This document shows positions 12,673 through 23,665 of a stretch of DNA of 64,000 bases, in pieces. A model generated the notes under the pieces. It was not told where the DNA came from. It ran no database searches and saw only the letters and a list, made by a program, of their open reading frames with translations. Each line of letters starts with the position of its first letter. Positions within the stretch are counted from its first letter, which is position 1. The stretch is from Clusia tigrina (Eukaryota; Arthropoda; Insecta; Diptera; Clusiidae): contig OV050031.1 of assembly GCA_920105625.2 (NCBI GenBank), positions 226,906,194 to 226,970,193 of the forward strand. The letters are read 5' to 3'. The position numbers and the translations under genes were made by a program.

Positions 12673-14040
12673 ATGGCGGCTCCGTTGAATTTGTGCTTCC
12701 TTACTGCAGCAGTGACAGTTTTGTGCGTTGCGTCCTCGTCCTTGGCAGGGGAGCGCTCACGCCGCATTCCGTGGAGAGAATTGACCACTTCGGTAAGCAT
12801 GGCATTCAGTGGCCTGTCTTTGTAGCTCCTTTGATTGTATATACGAACCCTTAGAAGGACCGCATAGTCTCGTACGGCTACCCAGCGGAGTCTCACTACG
12901 TCGAGACCAGCGACGGTTACATTTTGAATGTTTTCCGCATACCCTACTCACCTAAGCTGCAAAATCAAAAACAACACCGCCCGGTGGTGCTGCTGCAACA
13001 TGGTCTTCTGAGTAATTCCGACAGCTGGCTGGCATCTGGTCCTGAGAATGCGCTGGCCTACAATCTGGTGGACGCTGGCTACGATGTGTGGCTGGGCAAC
13101 GCCAGAGGCAATCTCTACTCCAGGAGCAACAGCAAAATCAGTGTGAACAATCCGAAGTTCTGGCAGTTCAGTTGGCATGAGATCGCCGTCCTCGACATAC
13201 CAACCATCATCGACTACATCAGCCAACAGACGAATGAGGAATCCATGCATTATGTCGGCCACTCTCAAGGCACCACCGTGTTTTTCGTACTGATGTCCGA
13301 GCGACCCGAGTACAATGCACGCATCAAGTCCGCGCATATGTTAGCGCCATGCGCCTATTTGAGCCACGGCACCCATGTGATCTTTAAGGCACTGGCTCCT
13401 CTAGTGGGCCGTCCAGGAGGTTTGATGGCCAGCGCTCTCAGAGACATGGAATTATTGCCGCAAAACCCTCTGATCAATCGCCTGGCGGACACCTACTGCG
13501 GCCTGCAAACCGCCTACACCCCTTTCTGCAGGAACTTCTACGTCTGGTTGACTGGCAGCGGATTCGTCAACATGAACAGGGTTCGTAGCCGCTTCCTGTG
13601 AGCTTGAGCAACCTTAACAACAATTTCGCTTGGTAACTTTTCAGACAGCCTTGCAAGTTTTGGTGGAAACCCATCCGGGTGGAGGGTCAACCAACCAAGG
13701 TATTCACTTCATTCAGGTACACGTGTCGCAGCAGTTCCGTCAGTTCGACTATGGCGTAAAGCGGAACCGTCAACTCTACAACCAGCCAACCCCGCCCGAG
13801 TATGATCTGAGCAAAGTCAGCGCGCCCACCTACCTCTACTCCAGTGCAAATGATGTGCTCTGCGTGCCGGCCGACGTCGACGACTTAGTGGCGAAGCTGC
13901 CAAAGTCAGTGGACGATTACCGTATTCCGGACCCCACATGGAACCACTTGGATTTCATTGCCGCCACTCAAATAAAGGAAGTTATCAATGATCGAGTGGT
14001 CGAAATCGCCAACAGGCACGAGCGGAAAACCCAGAAATGA
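12673..14040 (+). CDS. Acid lipase 1 (lysosomal/gastric lipase family)
   Basis: Predicted 413-residue secreted or lysosomal alpha/beta-hydrolase hydrolysing triacylglycerols and sterol esters. Exons are 12673-12792, 12855-13580 and 13645-14040, all phase 0. Residues 1-26 form a signal peptide ending SSSLAG. The N-terminal lid region has GYPAESHYVETSDGYIL, then the oxyanion region VVLLQHGLLSNSDSW. The catalytic triad is Ser177 in GHSQG, Asp352 in SANDVL and His383 in WNHLDF. A TATA box is 75 bases upstream and an AATAAA is at 14204-14209. Oddity: the second donor has to be the weak AGG/GTTCGT at 13581; a stronger-looking GTGAGC 17 bases later would shift the frame. Placement at 13581 is supported by exact correspondence with the lipase 2 junction (NMNR/TALQ versus NMNM/SLLP). 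Related fly genes include Lip3 and magro; orthology is not resolved. Confidence 0.94.
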
Positions 14041-14203
14041 ATCACCCCAAATCAGTTCGGTGCAGGTCGAGCGCAACTCCATAAAACTGCCAGCGTGGGT
14101 GCATATGTGATTAGGAGCAGGATGGAGTGGTTCTTTAGTGTGATTTGTATGCGAATAAGAGATTAAAATGAATTATAATTTGGTTACAGTTGTCTTCCCA
14201 AGC

Positions 14204-14209
14204 AATAAA
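14204..14209 (+). other. Poly(A) signal of lipase 1
   Basis: AATAAA lies 164 bases after the lipase 1 stop codon and before the lipase 2 promoter. Confidence 0.6.
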
Positions 14210-14294
14210 TTCTGCTTTGATAGCGTATCAATTGAAGTTTATACGAGAGCGGCCACTTTCCGCGTAATTAGCACAGGCAATACCCAAAATCAGG

Positions 14295-14397
14295 CGATAA
14301 CTCTGCAAGATTAGATAATCCCCGCGTATGTTTGGGTGGTATTTATTAAAGCTTTCTGCGGTCAGTAGGCCAGTCCAAACGAACTTAGAAGCGCGAA
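14295..14397 (+). promoter_or_regulatory. Putative promoter of lipase 2
   Basis: CGATAA at 14295-14300 and AAGATTAGATAATC at about 14307-14320 resemble the sites before lipase 1. A TATA-like TATTTATTAAA lies at 14340-14350 and an initiator-like TCAGTA at 14362-14367, about 30 bases before the ATG. Confidence 0.45.
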
Positions 14398-16139
14398 ATG
14401 TCGCAGCTACTCGTATCTCTGCTCTGCGTAGCTCTCGCATCTGTTGTTGCGGCCGGCAGCTACAGGCACGACCCTTACCAGGACGAGTCCGACATTCCCG
14501 TCAAGAACCACAAGACAACCGTAAGTTATTTGCGTCAAGGAGACTGCAACTAGGGTGTTGTGAATGGCACACAACATGGATGCTGGACTAGATGGCGTTG
14601 GTGATCTTACAAGGAATCGCTGAAAAGCGACAAATCTTCCTGACATGTACCATTAGTTCCTTTTTCTCGCTCATTACCGTTCGTCTAGTAAGAGAACCAA
14701 CGTCATCTGGCCACTCATCCACATTGCTAGGCCATTAATTTGGACAAGTGTAGAGTTTCATGTCGTTCCTAGGCTGAGCGCATAGAGGAACATGGTTACC
14801 CAGCCGAATCGCATTTCGTGGAGACCAGCGACGGTTACGTCTTGAATATGTTCCGCATTCCCTACTCCCCCAAACTGAACAACGAGCACGCCCACAAACC
14901 GGTGGTGTTCCTGCAGCACGGCCTCTTCAGCTGCTCCGACTGCTTCATTTTGAACGGTGCCGATGACTCGATCGCATTCAACTTTGCCGACGCCGGCTTC
15001 GACGTCTGGATGGGCAATGCGCGCGGCAACATTTACTCGCGCCAAAGCACCAAGATTTCCCTCAATCACCCGAGATTCTGGGACTTCAGTTGGCACGAAA
15101 TTGGTGTGCTGGATGTGCCCGCCATGATTGACTTCGTACTGGAAACCACCGGCGAAACAACGTTGCACTACGTCGGCCACTCCCAGGGCACCACAGTCTT
15201 CTTCGTCATGGGCAGCATGCTGCCCGAGTATAACGACAAAATCAAGACCGCGCACATGTTGGCGCCCGCCATATTCATGGGCAACTCCACCGACGGTTTG
15301 ATGACAGCGCTTGCGCCGTATGTGGGAGTGCCTGGTATGCTATCCAATCTGCTCGGCACCCAGCAGTTCTTCCCCCACAACCCCATCGTCCAGCGCATTC
15401 TTGATGTTGCATGCGGCGAGGGCTCCACCTATCCTGAGCACTGCGAGACGTTGTTCCTGATGTGGAGTGGCGCGCAGCAGCCCAATATGAATATGGTAAG
15501 TGGAACCAAGCAGGGCTGACCAGACGAACTGGCTGTGTTGGAAATGGTACGAAATACGGATGAATGGAGAGAGGACAATGGGCAATTCTGTGATTCGTAT
15601 CAATCTTCGTGTCACTCCGAGTATAATTGACTCACAGAATTAGCAGTTCCATCTTGCCATGCGTCCATAATTCATACCAATCGATTTGTTTTCCATATTT
15701 TACTCCTTCACATTTGATTGAAATGTACTCGTTGCAGTCCCTGCTGCCGCTTCTGGCCGAGACACACCCAGCTGGGATCTCCACCAACCAAGGTATTCAC
15801 TATATACAGCTGCACGTCTCGAACCTGTTCAGACAATACGATTTCGGTGTGAAGAAGAACCTCAAGCGGTACAACCAAGAGGAGCCGCCAGAATATCCCT
15901 TGGAGAAGATTACGACCCCCATGTATCTTTACTATGGCTTGTCGGACGCAGCAGCGTTCCCAGAGGATGTCCAGCGTCTGCCAGCATTCTTGCCCAACCT
16001 ACAATTGTTCCACGAGATGCCCGATCCCGACTGGGGCCATTTGGATTTCGTGTTTGCCAACCAAGTCAAGGAGGAAATCAACGACCTAGTGTTGGAGCAC
16101 TGCTTGGAATATGAGGCCGGGAATGTGGTTAGGAAATAA
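14398..16139 (+). CDS. Acid lipase 2 (lysosomal/gastric lipase family)
   Basis: Predicted 415-residue paralog of lipase 1, probably secreted. Exons are 14398-14520, 14773-15495 and 15738-16139, all phase 0, so intron positions match those of lipase 1. Signal peptide: residues 1-20 (LLCVALASVVAAG). The triad is Ser178 in GHSQG, Asp352 in YGLSDAA and His383 in WGHLDF; the Asp and His numbers coincide with lipase 1. A mature N-terminal extension rich in Asp/Glu/His (HDPYQDESD) precedes the core and is unlike the other two copies. Poly(A) signal AATAAA lies at 16148-16153, nine bases after the stop. The second intron is 242 bases against 64 in lipase 1. Tandem arrangement and close similarity point to local duplication. 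Confidence 0.95.
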
Positions 16140-16147
16140 GAAAGCCA

Positions 16148-16153
16148 AATAAA
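16148..16153 (+). other. Poly(A) signal of lipase 2
   Basis: AATAAA begins nine bases after the stop codon of lipase 2, so its 3' UTR is likely very short. Confidence 0.65.
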
Positions 16154-16576
16154 GAACAACTGCATCAGAATTCTTATTTTATTTCAACACTTTTAATAAT
16201 TTACGGTTCTATTAATACTCCTCCACAAGGACATACGAGACAGGGACATGGTACAAAATGTGATCGCATGGCTAACCTGGGATTCATCAGGATCATTTCG
16301 AGAAGGAAAGAGAGGCAAAATATTTGCCTTTCTCTCTCTGCCGCGGCATCAAGTCGCTTTGTTAGTAGGTCCTTCTGCGTCCACATTTTGTACCAAACAA
16401 TTTGTCCAATTAGTATTGGGAAAACGAAGAGGAAGCGGGAGCGCCTGTAAGTGGGCGTTATAAGTGTTTATATTTATCCTAGTGTATTCCTGGAATATAT
16501 TCTACTAAGTCTATAGCATCTATGACACCTTAAATTCGTAGTCGGGCTTCAGCGGCAGCTGGAGTGGTGACTCTCG
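16154..16576. other. Convergent gap between lipases 2 and 3
   Basis: No coding sequence. It should contain the 3' UTR of the minus-strand lipase 3; TTTAT motifs near 16470-16480 could supply its poly(A) signal on the minus strand. Confidence 0.5.
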
Positions 16577-18134
16577 TCAACTGTACTCGTACGTGCTGAG
16601 CGATCTGACGATCTTGTCGAATATGAATTGACGCACGCCCAAGCCGCAAATGAAGTCGAAGTGATTCCACCTGCGCCAAGGAATCTTGTAGATGGTTCTC
16701 AGACTGCGCAACCGCTGCACCAGGCGCCAAATGTCCTCCACGGACACAATGTAATCATTCTCCGAATAGAATATCGTAATGGGCACTGTCACCAACTCCA
16801 GCGAGTACTCGGGCGGTTCCAGCTGGTTGTAGAGCAGCGCATTCTTCTCGGGACCGTAGTCATATTGCCGGAACTTATGCGACACGTAGCCCTGGAAGTA
16901 GTGCATGATCTGTTTGAATGAACCGCCCACGGGAAAGTTGGCCATAATGTCCGGAAGCAGCGTCTGGGAGGAGGGAAATATAAATCAAATAGCATAAAAA
17001 CTTGGCAAGCAGCCATCAAAGTCAGTCGTTACCTTATTCAGATGCAGTGTGTCGTACCCTACGGCAGGCCAGAGGCGACTGACACACACCACCGGTCGTT
17101 CGTGCTCCAAGCACGCCATCGACAGAAACTTCTTCACGAACTTGTTCGTCGACACCATTTCCACGCCCTCCAGCAGCTTCGATATGTAGTTGCGCGTGCC
17201 CAGAATGGGGCCGACCACCTTCGCCAGGCTGCCCTTCGTATTGCTGACGAAGGCCACCGGCGCCAACAAAGTGGCCGTCTTGAAAACACTATTGTACTGC
17301 GGCAGCACGGACGTTAGCACCAGAAACACCGTGCCGCCCTGCGATATGCCCACGAAGTGCATCTGCCGTTCGCCGCTCCTCCGGCTGATGTAGTCAATCA
17401 TCGCCGGCATGTCGTAGACGCTCATCTCGTGCCAGCTGAAATTCCAGAACTCCCGCTCCGTGGCGTTGTACCAGACGTTGCGTCGGGCGTACACATTGCC
17501 GCGGTTATTGCCCAGCCAGACGTCGAAGCCCTTCTTGGACAGCAGGTACGGCAGCGAGTTCTCCTGCCCGGTGAGCAGCCACGCATCCGAGGAGGCGTAT
17601 ATGCCGGCGAGCAGAAACACAACCGGCCGGCGCATGACCGAGCCGTTCACCGGGTGGAGGCAGGGTATGCGGTGCAGCGTCAGCAAGTAACCATCCTTGG
17701 TTTGGACGGTGTGCTGCTCCACTGGATAGCCATCGCGACTAATGCGCCTCACCTGGAATTCAAACAAAATTAATTTATGAGCATCATTTGGCGACGAACT
17801 GCGGTTTTTGCAGCTGCGTCTTGAGCGCTTGAGCGACAGGCCTGCCAGCTTAACTGGATTCAACTGCCAACTGGCAGCCGACACGTGCGCTGCCGCCGTT
17901 GTTGTGCAACAGAGTGGCAGCTCAGGCAGACCCAGACGCATTGGCCCAATGACACACCCGCCAGACGAGTCGATTTCCTACCGCGTCGGTGATGATGATT
18001 TCGCGTGCGCGCGTATGTGAGGGCACGAACGCCATAACGGCACTGGTGCGCGATTGTCCTGCCAGCGGCCAGCGGTGTAACGAGAAAAGCAACAAGCACC
18101 GCAACGCCAAATCGAGTGGCGTGCCGGCCTCCAT
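16577..18134 (-). CDS. Acid lipase 3, inverted member of the cluster
   Basis: Predicted 419-residue alpha/beta-hydrolase on the minus strand. Exons in transcript order are 18134-17982, 17752-17033 and 16963-16577, all phase 0 like the other two lipases. Exon 1 was found by splicing: it ends EIIITDA at a GTAGGA donor and joins VRRISRDGYPVEQHT, the family N-terminal motif. It starts MEAGTPLDLALRC and has a hydrophobic run (LALRCLLLFSL) usable as signal peptide; an in-frame Met nine codons upstream is an alternative. Triad: Ser188, Asp361 in YSENDYI, His392 in WNHFDF. Ser-Asp-His spacing is 173 and 31 in this copy (175/31 and 174/31 in the others). The nucleophile elbow is GISQG, Ile replacing the usual His. 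More diverged than copies 1 and 2; activity looks retained. Confidence is lower for exon 1 than for exons 2-3. Confidence 0.88.
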
Positions 18135-19683
18135 CGAGCTCCACGACAGCTTCCCAAGCAATCAACTGTCCCGGCTCTCTATCTCTCTGTCTCTCTTTTG
18201 GGGTCTGCGCAGGATTTGCTCAGTGGTTACGAAACATTGCATCCAATCGAATGGAATCGAATCGTGTCGGATTAAAGGAACCGGTTCGAATTGGGTCGCT
18301 CTCGACAGCGACGTCATCCGTTTAGGATGCAGACACGTAATGCTCGTATGTGCTCCGGCGCGCACGACTGTCGCCAGTTGTAGGCAGATACTCGCACGTT
18401 TGGCAGAAGCGGCAAATTTTTCGCAGCGAGCAAATTCGCAAGCAAGTGAAATGTATGCTAACGCACGCCGCCAGTGCTTCTCGCTGACTGGGTCGGGACT
18501 GAATGAGTGCCGCTGTGGCTGTGCGCTGCTGGTGCTGGGCTGTGATGGTATGTTGTGGTATGCCCCAGCCAGCCAGCTGCACAGCACGCATACGCCATGC
18601 GCCAACCGATCGATACCGACGACTTCGCATGCCAATTGCCGCCTACTTCAACTTCTGATGATGTCGCTTCTTCCTCTGTGCTCTGCTGCTTCCAGTCAAT
18701 AAGGCTCCCCGCTCGACCCCACGGACCCCACCAACGACCGACCGATCGAGTTGTCGCCGCTCATTTGCTTGTGAGTTCGCAAGTTCGCTCATTGATTTGT
18801 TTGCTCGCCTCCCTGCCGCTGCTGTCGTCTGCTGGCCTCGTCGTGCACTTGTTGCGCTGTTGGCTGCGTGCGGAGTGGAGTGGAGCGGAGCGGGCCATTT
18901 CGCCGAATTGCAATAACCTGTTGCCTAATTCGGCTGGGCACGTCTGATTGTTTAGGATGCGGACGCGTTGCCATTGCGCATGCGCTCGGCGCACATCGCA
19001 GCTGCCTGCCTCGCTGGTTGGCTTCTTTGGGCTCTTATTTGTTTATAACTTTAACGTCACCGTAAAGCATGTAAACAATTTAATTTCGGCAAGTGCCAAG
19101 CAGCCAGCATTCGCACTCACACCTACAGGCACGCACACTCGGCTGCGCGCTCAAGTACGTATGGGGCCATATTTACACCTGATTTAGTAATACACGCATG
19201 CGCAACAAAGGCATTTAATATTTAAGTACGCCACTTTACTGTTTTTATTGTGTCATATGCGGGCTTATCGCTCCGGACGCTAGCAAACAGTGCCAATGCC
19301 CCCCGACAAAAATTTGACTCTTGCTGATGGGTACATCGGACATCGCCAGGAGGACTAGTTCTGGATTAATTATGTGGGCGATGGATAACATGCAACGAGT
19401 CGTATTGCAATCCTCAGAGGGCACATTGTACTGTTGGTATACTACAGGGCCCAACCTTCCTCCTAAGATACTCCTTTGCAGGATTTAAGAATGGATTTGA
19501 GAAATTTTAGGTGAGAGAAATAAGGAGAAAGTCAATTAATGGAACAAAAATATCGGAATGAAATACAAAAGAAAAAAAATATATATATACATACGAGTAT
19601 GTATATATATTCCCTTCTTGAACCACATAGTAGCACCCCATATACTCGTATAGGATCTATATTAGTGAATGGGACGCGCGAAA
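18135..19683. other. Upstream region of lipase 3, no gene recognised
   Basis: GC-richer than average between about 18300 and 19070 with long but mutually contradictory ORFs on several frames. None has a family signature or convincing splice partner. It may hold the lipase 3 promoter and regulatory DNA. Confidence 0.45.
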
Positions 19684-20165
19684 TAAAACAAGATTTCGTC
19701 AGCAGTTCTTACTTTCCCAGAAAAATTTGAAATGTAGAGGTCTGATTGAATAGTCATACCTCGGGTATCAGAATACTCGGAACCTTGGAGAGTATTTAGT
19801 TTCATTCTGGCATCAGTTGCTCTGAATTTCTCCACCCCAACCTTTGATGAAGTTCTTCACCGCAGTAGTTAACAACTCGCATCCTGGCACCGGTCTCAAA
19901 CGAAGCACTTCTCAAACACCTTCATCAGTGACACAAACGATTTTTGTCGTCTTTCCGGGGAAAATTGGAAATGCAGAGGTCTGATTGAATAATCATACCG
20001 CGGGTATCAGAAAACTCGCAACCTTGGAGAGTATTTAGTTTCATTCTGGCATCAGTTGCTCTGAATTTCTTCACTCTCACCTTTGATGGAGGACTTCACC
20101 CCAGAAGTTGGGAACTCACTATTGATACCGGTCTCAAACGAAGTACTTCTGACCCACCTTGAGCG
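19684..20165. repeat. Direct duplication, unit about 239 bp, two copies
   Basis: The segment around 19711-19910, including GGTCTGATTGAATA, CCTTGGAGAGTATTTAG, CTGGCATCAGTTGCTC and ACCGGTCTCAAACGAAG, recurs about 239 bases later (GGTCTGATTGAAT at 19978) with roughly 10 percent change. No coding potential is evident. Confidence 0.85.
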
Positions 20166-21264
20166 AAGAGAAATGAAAGATTTTCTTGTTCAAGTACCCA
20201 GATGAGAATCACCAGATTACTGCACATATTCCTGGATATACATGGAAGCATTTGGCAAGAGATTGAGAGGATTGAATACCTTAGCTTCAAGCTAAACCAG
20301 TGTCTCCCACAAACGACCGCTCAAGCGATGTGCGTGCTGCGTGTCCATCACTTGCTCGCCGCTTGGGTGATCACATTTTCTGTCGGGTGCTTTGTGAGTA
20401 TTTCGGCCTCACAAATATTTTTATTTTTGTTTGCGCTTGCGCCGATAATGGGACAATAACTGTAAAATTAATGCACTTGAATAAGTAGTACGAACTCCTA
20501 ATGGGGGTCATGAGTGTCCACACAAAAGCGGTGCAGCGCTTTCGACTTTTCCCAATTCGTGTACCGTAGTCATCAAACCACTTCAAGGTACACTAAACTC
20601 GGCGGATTTACCCATTTACTCCTTCTCAGACGCACATGCGAGTACATTAAAATGGCGGCGATGAATTTTGCATATGCTACTTCGATGGAATGATGCGACC
20701 ATGAATGAAACTGAATGCATAATGAAAAAAAAAATAAGTTGAACGCTTTCACAATTCACTTTAAATGCAAGTCAGTGGGAAATACCCAAAAATGAATCAC
20801 GTCACTTGTCAGAGAATTATAAGCAAGGACTTCAGGCACAGTAATGGAAGAGTCTTCTTTACCCTACGATTTCTTGGAGGAATACTTCTAGTGAGGAGGT
20901 GGAAGGATGTCTGAAAAAACCACAACAAAAGAACTACACTCTTTGAGTGGTTTTTCTGAACAGAACACATAATGAGGACCCTGAAAATCATTTGGGAGGA
21001 AGCCCAAAAAACTTGTAAAGTAGTTTTTAGTCGGACGCAAAAAAACTTACAAATAATTTTTTATTAGTCCATAAAAATGGTCAAATAATTTTGATTCGGA
21101 ACTGATTCTGGGGATATCGGACATAAAGAACTTCTGTATAACCGATAAGATTTTCCAGACCTGGTTCCTAAGACATGATCCGTCCCCCTTCGTTTTTTAC
21201 AACTTGACTCAATGATGAACGTGTTGCCGTTACTATAATCGGAAGATTAGGAAAGTTTCAGAGG
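20166..21264. other. Intergenic, nothing recognised
   Basis: Short ORFs only. No repeat longer than a few bases and no RNA gene seen. Confidence 0.5.
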
Positions 21265-21905
21265 CTTCAGTTTGTGTGTTGAGATCACGCCCCCTAGTGT
21301 GTTGAGATCACGCCCCCTTGTGTGTTGAGATCACGTCCCCTAGTGTGTTGAGATCACGTCCCTAGTGTGTTGAGATCACGTCCCTAGTTTGTTGAAATCA
21401 CGCCCCCTAATGTGTTGAGATCACGCCCCCTAATGTGTTGAGATCACGCCCCCTAGTGTGTTGAGATCACGTCCCCTAGTGTGTTGACATTACGCCCCCT
21501 AGTGTGTTGAGATCAGGCCCCTAGTGTGTTGAGATCACGCCCCTAGTGTGTTGAGATCACGTCCCTAGTGTGTTGAAATCACGCCCCCTAATGTGTTGAA
21601 ATCACGCCCCCTAATGTGTTGAGATCACGCCCCCTAGTGTGTTGAGATCACGCCCCTAGTGTGTTGAGATCACGCCCCCTAGTGTGTTGAGATCACGCCC
21701 TCTTGTGTGTTGAGATCACGTCCCCTAGTGTGTTGAAATCACGCCCCCTAATGTGTTGATATCACGCCCCCTAGTGTGTTGAGATCACGCCCCCTTGTGT
21801 GTTGAGATCACGTCCCCTAGTGTGTTGACATTACGCCCCCTAGTGTGTTGAGATCAGGCCCCTAGTATGTTGAGATCAGGCCCCTAGTGTGTTGAGATCA
21901 TGCCC
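21265..21905. repeat. 22/23-bp minisatellite, about 28 copies
   Basis: Units share the core TGTTGAGATCACGCCCC followed by CTAG or CCTAATG. Units with four or five C residues are interspersed, giving 22- and 23-base periods. Variants ACATTACGCC and GATCAGGCCCC occur together near 21485 and again near 21830, so sub-blocks have been copied. Each repeat has a C-rich and a T/G-rich half. Confidence 0.93.
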
Positions 21906-23538
21906 CTCACTGAGTAAAAGCAACCACCATGAATCATGAGGCATGCTTAGACCATTGTGGCAGCACTAGATCTCAGATTTTTTGTTCAAACGCCGAACAA
22001 TTTAGTCGGGGATCTCTGTCAGATCAAATAGAATGCTTAAGCGGTAGTTTCGCAGCTGATTATTCCTCTCCCTACTGAGCACTTATACTAAATAACCTCC
22101 TCTAATACCAGTTGTAACACTCCTTGAGGTCATAAGTTGACTACAGATCAATTTAATCCATATTGATCTATTAAATCTGACATGTAGGTATGACACCAAC
22201 CCTCCGTCCGACACCAAAGTTCCTCCAATTTTAAATGGAACCAAGGGCTGAAATTTACGTGAATATTCCTGTAGGAATTAGTAAAAAATAGTCCTAGAGC
22301 TTTCTCTCGTCCTTAGTCCAATTCAGTTGATATTCGTATCACACTCTCAGCTAAATGGTTAATTGTAGGGTGCACGAGAAAGTCGTTAAAACAAAAGATA
22401 AACACAGTAATATGGTAATTTGCGTTTTGTTGTTGTTTGCCAGACGCGATTGCTTTGCGCATATTTACCAAATCAATTTCCATTTGCATATAAATCATTA
22501 TCGCTCCAGTCGCTTGTCCGGCGCCCCCTTCGAGCAGCCGAGCAGTTTTGTGTGCTGTGCCCCTCTGCCCGGACTGGTTTCACAGCCAAATCAAAGAGAT
22601 AAAGCGACGAGTTCGAGGAAAAATGGGCATGGGTGATTGTCGAAAAGGGATTTCCGTTGCTTTGTTGATTACGATTGTTATCGCCCATGTGGGAGCACAA
22701 AAGTGCGTCTCGGCCCATTGAGACAGAAGCGTTGCTGCTGGGGATAACACACAATTGGGCAGTTCACAGATCGGGAACAATTCTTTTCGATCCTAGAATG
22801 CCACGGTAACTTGAGGAGATGGGAATTGGATGAAATGCTAACATTGTCACTGTCAAGGATGGTTTAATTCCTTCCTAAAAGTTCTTAAATTGTGCCTTTT
22901 TGGGATTTATCTTTCCTTCGCTGACTCATGCTAAGACTCGTTGCTATTTTCTTATTTTCCCTTGACATTCCCTGGACATGGGAACGCCAACTGACTCAGC
23001 ACCAATCCGCTAATCCGAAACATATTCTTCGGCCCGACTCTATTCAACACATGAAAGGGAACTTGGGAATTTTTAATACCCGCCGTCTGGACGCTAATTG
23101 CTTACTAATGCGTTCGCTCGTCTAACGGCGCTTGTTCTCCGAACTGCCAGATACACCGTGGCCTGGCCGGCTGCCAGCCTGCTTACCCGACGGCGGGGCA
23201 GTGGAAGAAGGCACAAGCGTCTTCGATATTCGGACAGCGTTAACGAGCTACGCAAGTGCAAAACTGTGCGGCCTGCCGCGGATTTTTATGGAGGCGTATT
23301 AACTTTTATTGCACCTTCAAATGGAAATTTTTAATTGCTCATCGACCATTGGCAATTGACGCACTTCGCCAAGTGTGGCTAACTGAGCGGTTTTACTGAT
23401 CTCTCGCAAGAGGCGGGAGAAGTGGGAATGGCATTTGTATGGAAGCTACTATATGCAACCAATGGAACCTATTTTTATAGCCAAGCAATAAGCACCTGTG
23501 GTTTATGGTGATGTGAACACCATTCGCGATCTCGTACA
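21906..23538. other. Intergenic, nothing recognised
   Basis: No supported exon. Several ORFs of 60-93 codons overlap one another around 22313-22780 on both strands without family motifs. Confidence 0.5.
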
Positions 23539-23665
23539 GTCTCCGGGGGCGATTACCATAAAGTCTCCGGCGGCGATTACCATAAAGTCTACGGGGGTGA
23601 TTACCATAAATTCTCTGGAGGCGATTACCATATAGTCTCCGGTGGCAATTGCCGTAAGACCTCCG
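23539..23665. repeat. 24-bp minisatellite, five copies
   Basis: Core GGCGGCGATTACCATAAAG, period exactly 24, so it stays open in frame on both strands and generates repetitive ORFs there (for example RRLYGNR-type on the minus strand). I read this as a by-product of the period being divisible by three. Confidence 0.88.

Noticed and set aside
12948..15255. Minus-strand ORFs of up to 165 codons over lipases 1 and 2
   Set aside because: Antisense shadows of the lipase exons; no family motif of their own.
18162..18702. Overlapping 157- and 237-codon ORFs upstream of lipase 3
   Set aside because: GC-rich region, open on both strands at once, low similarity to any protein I know; no intron evidence.
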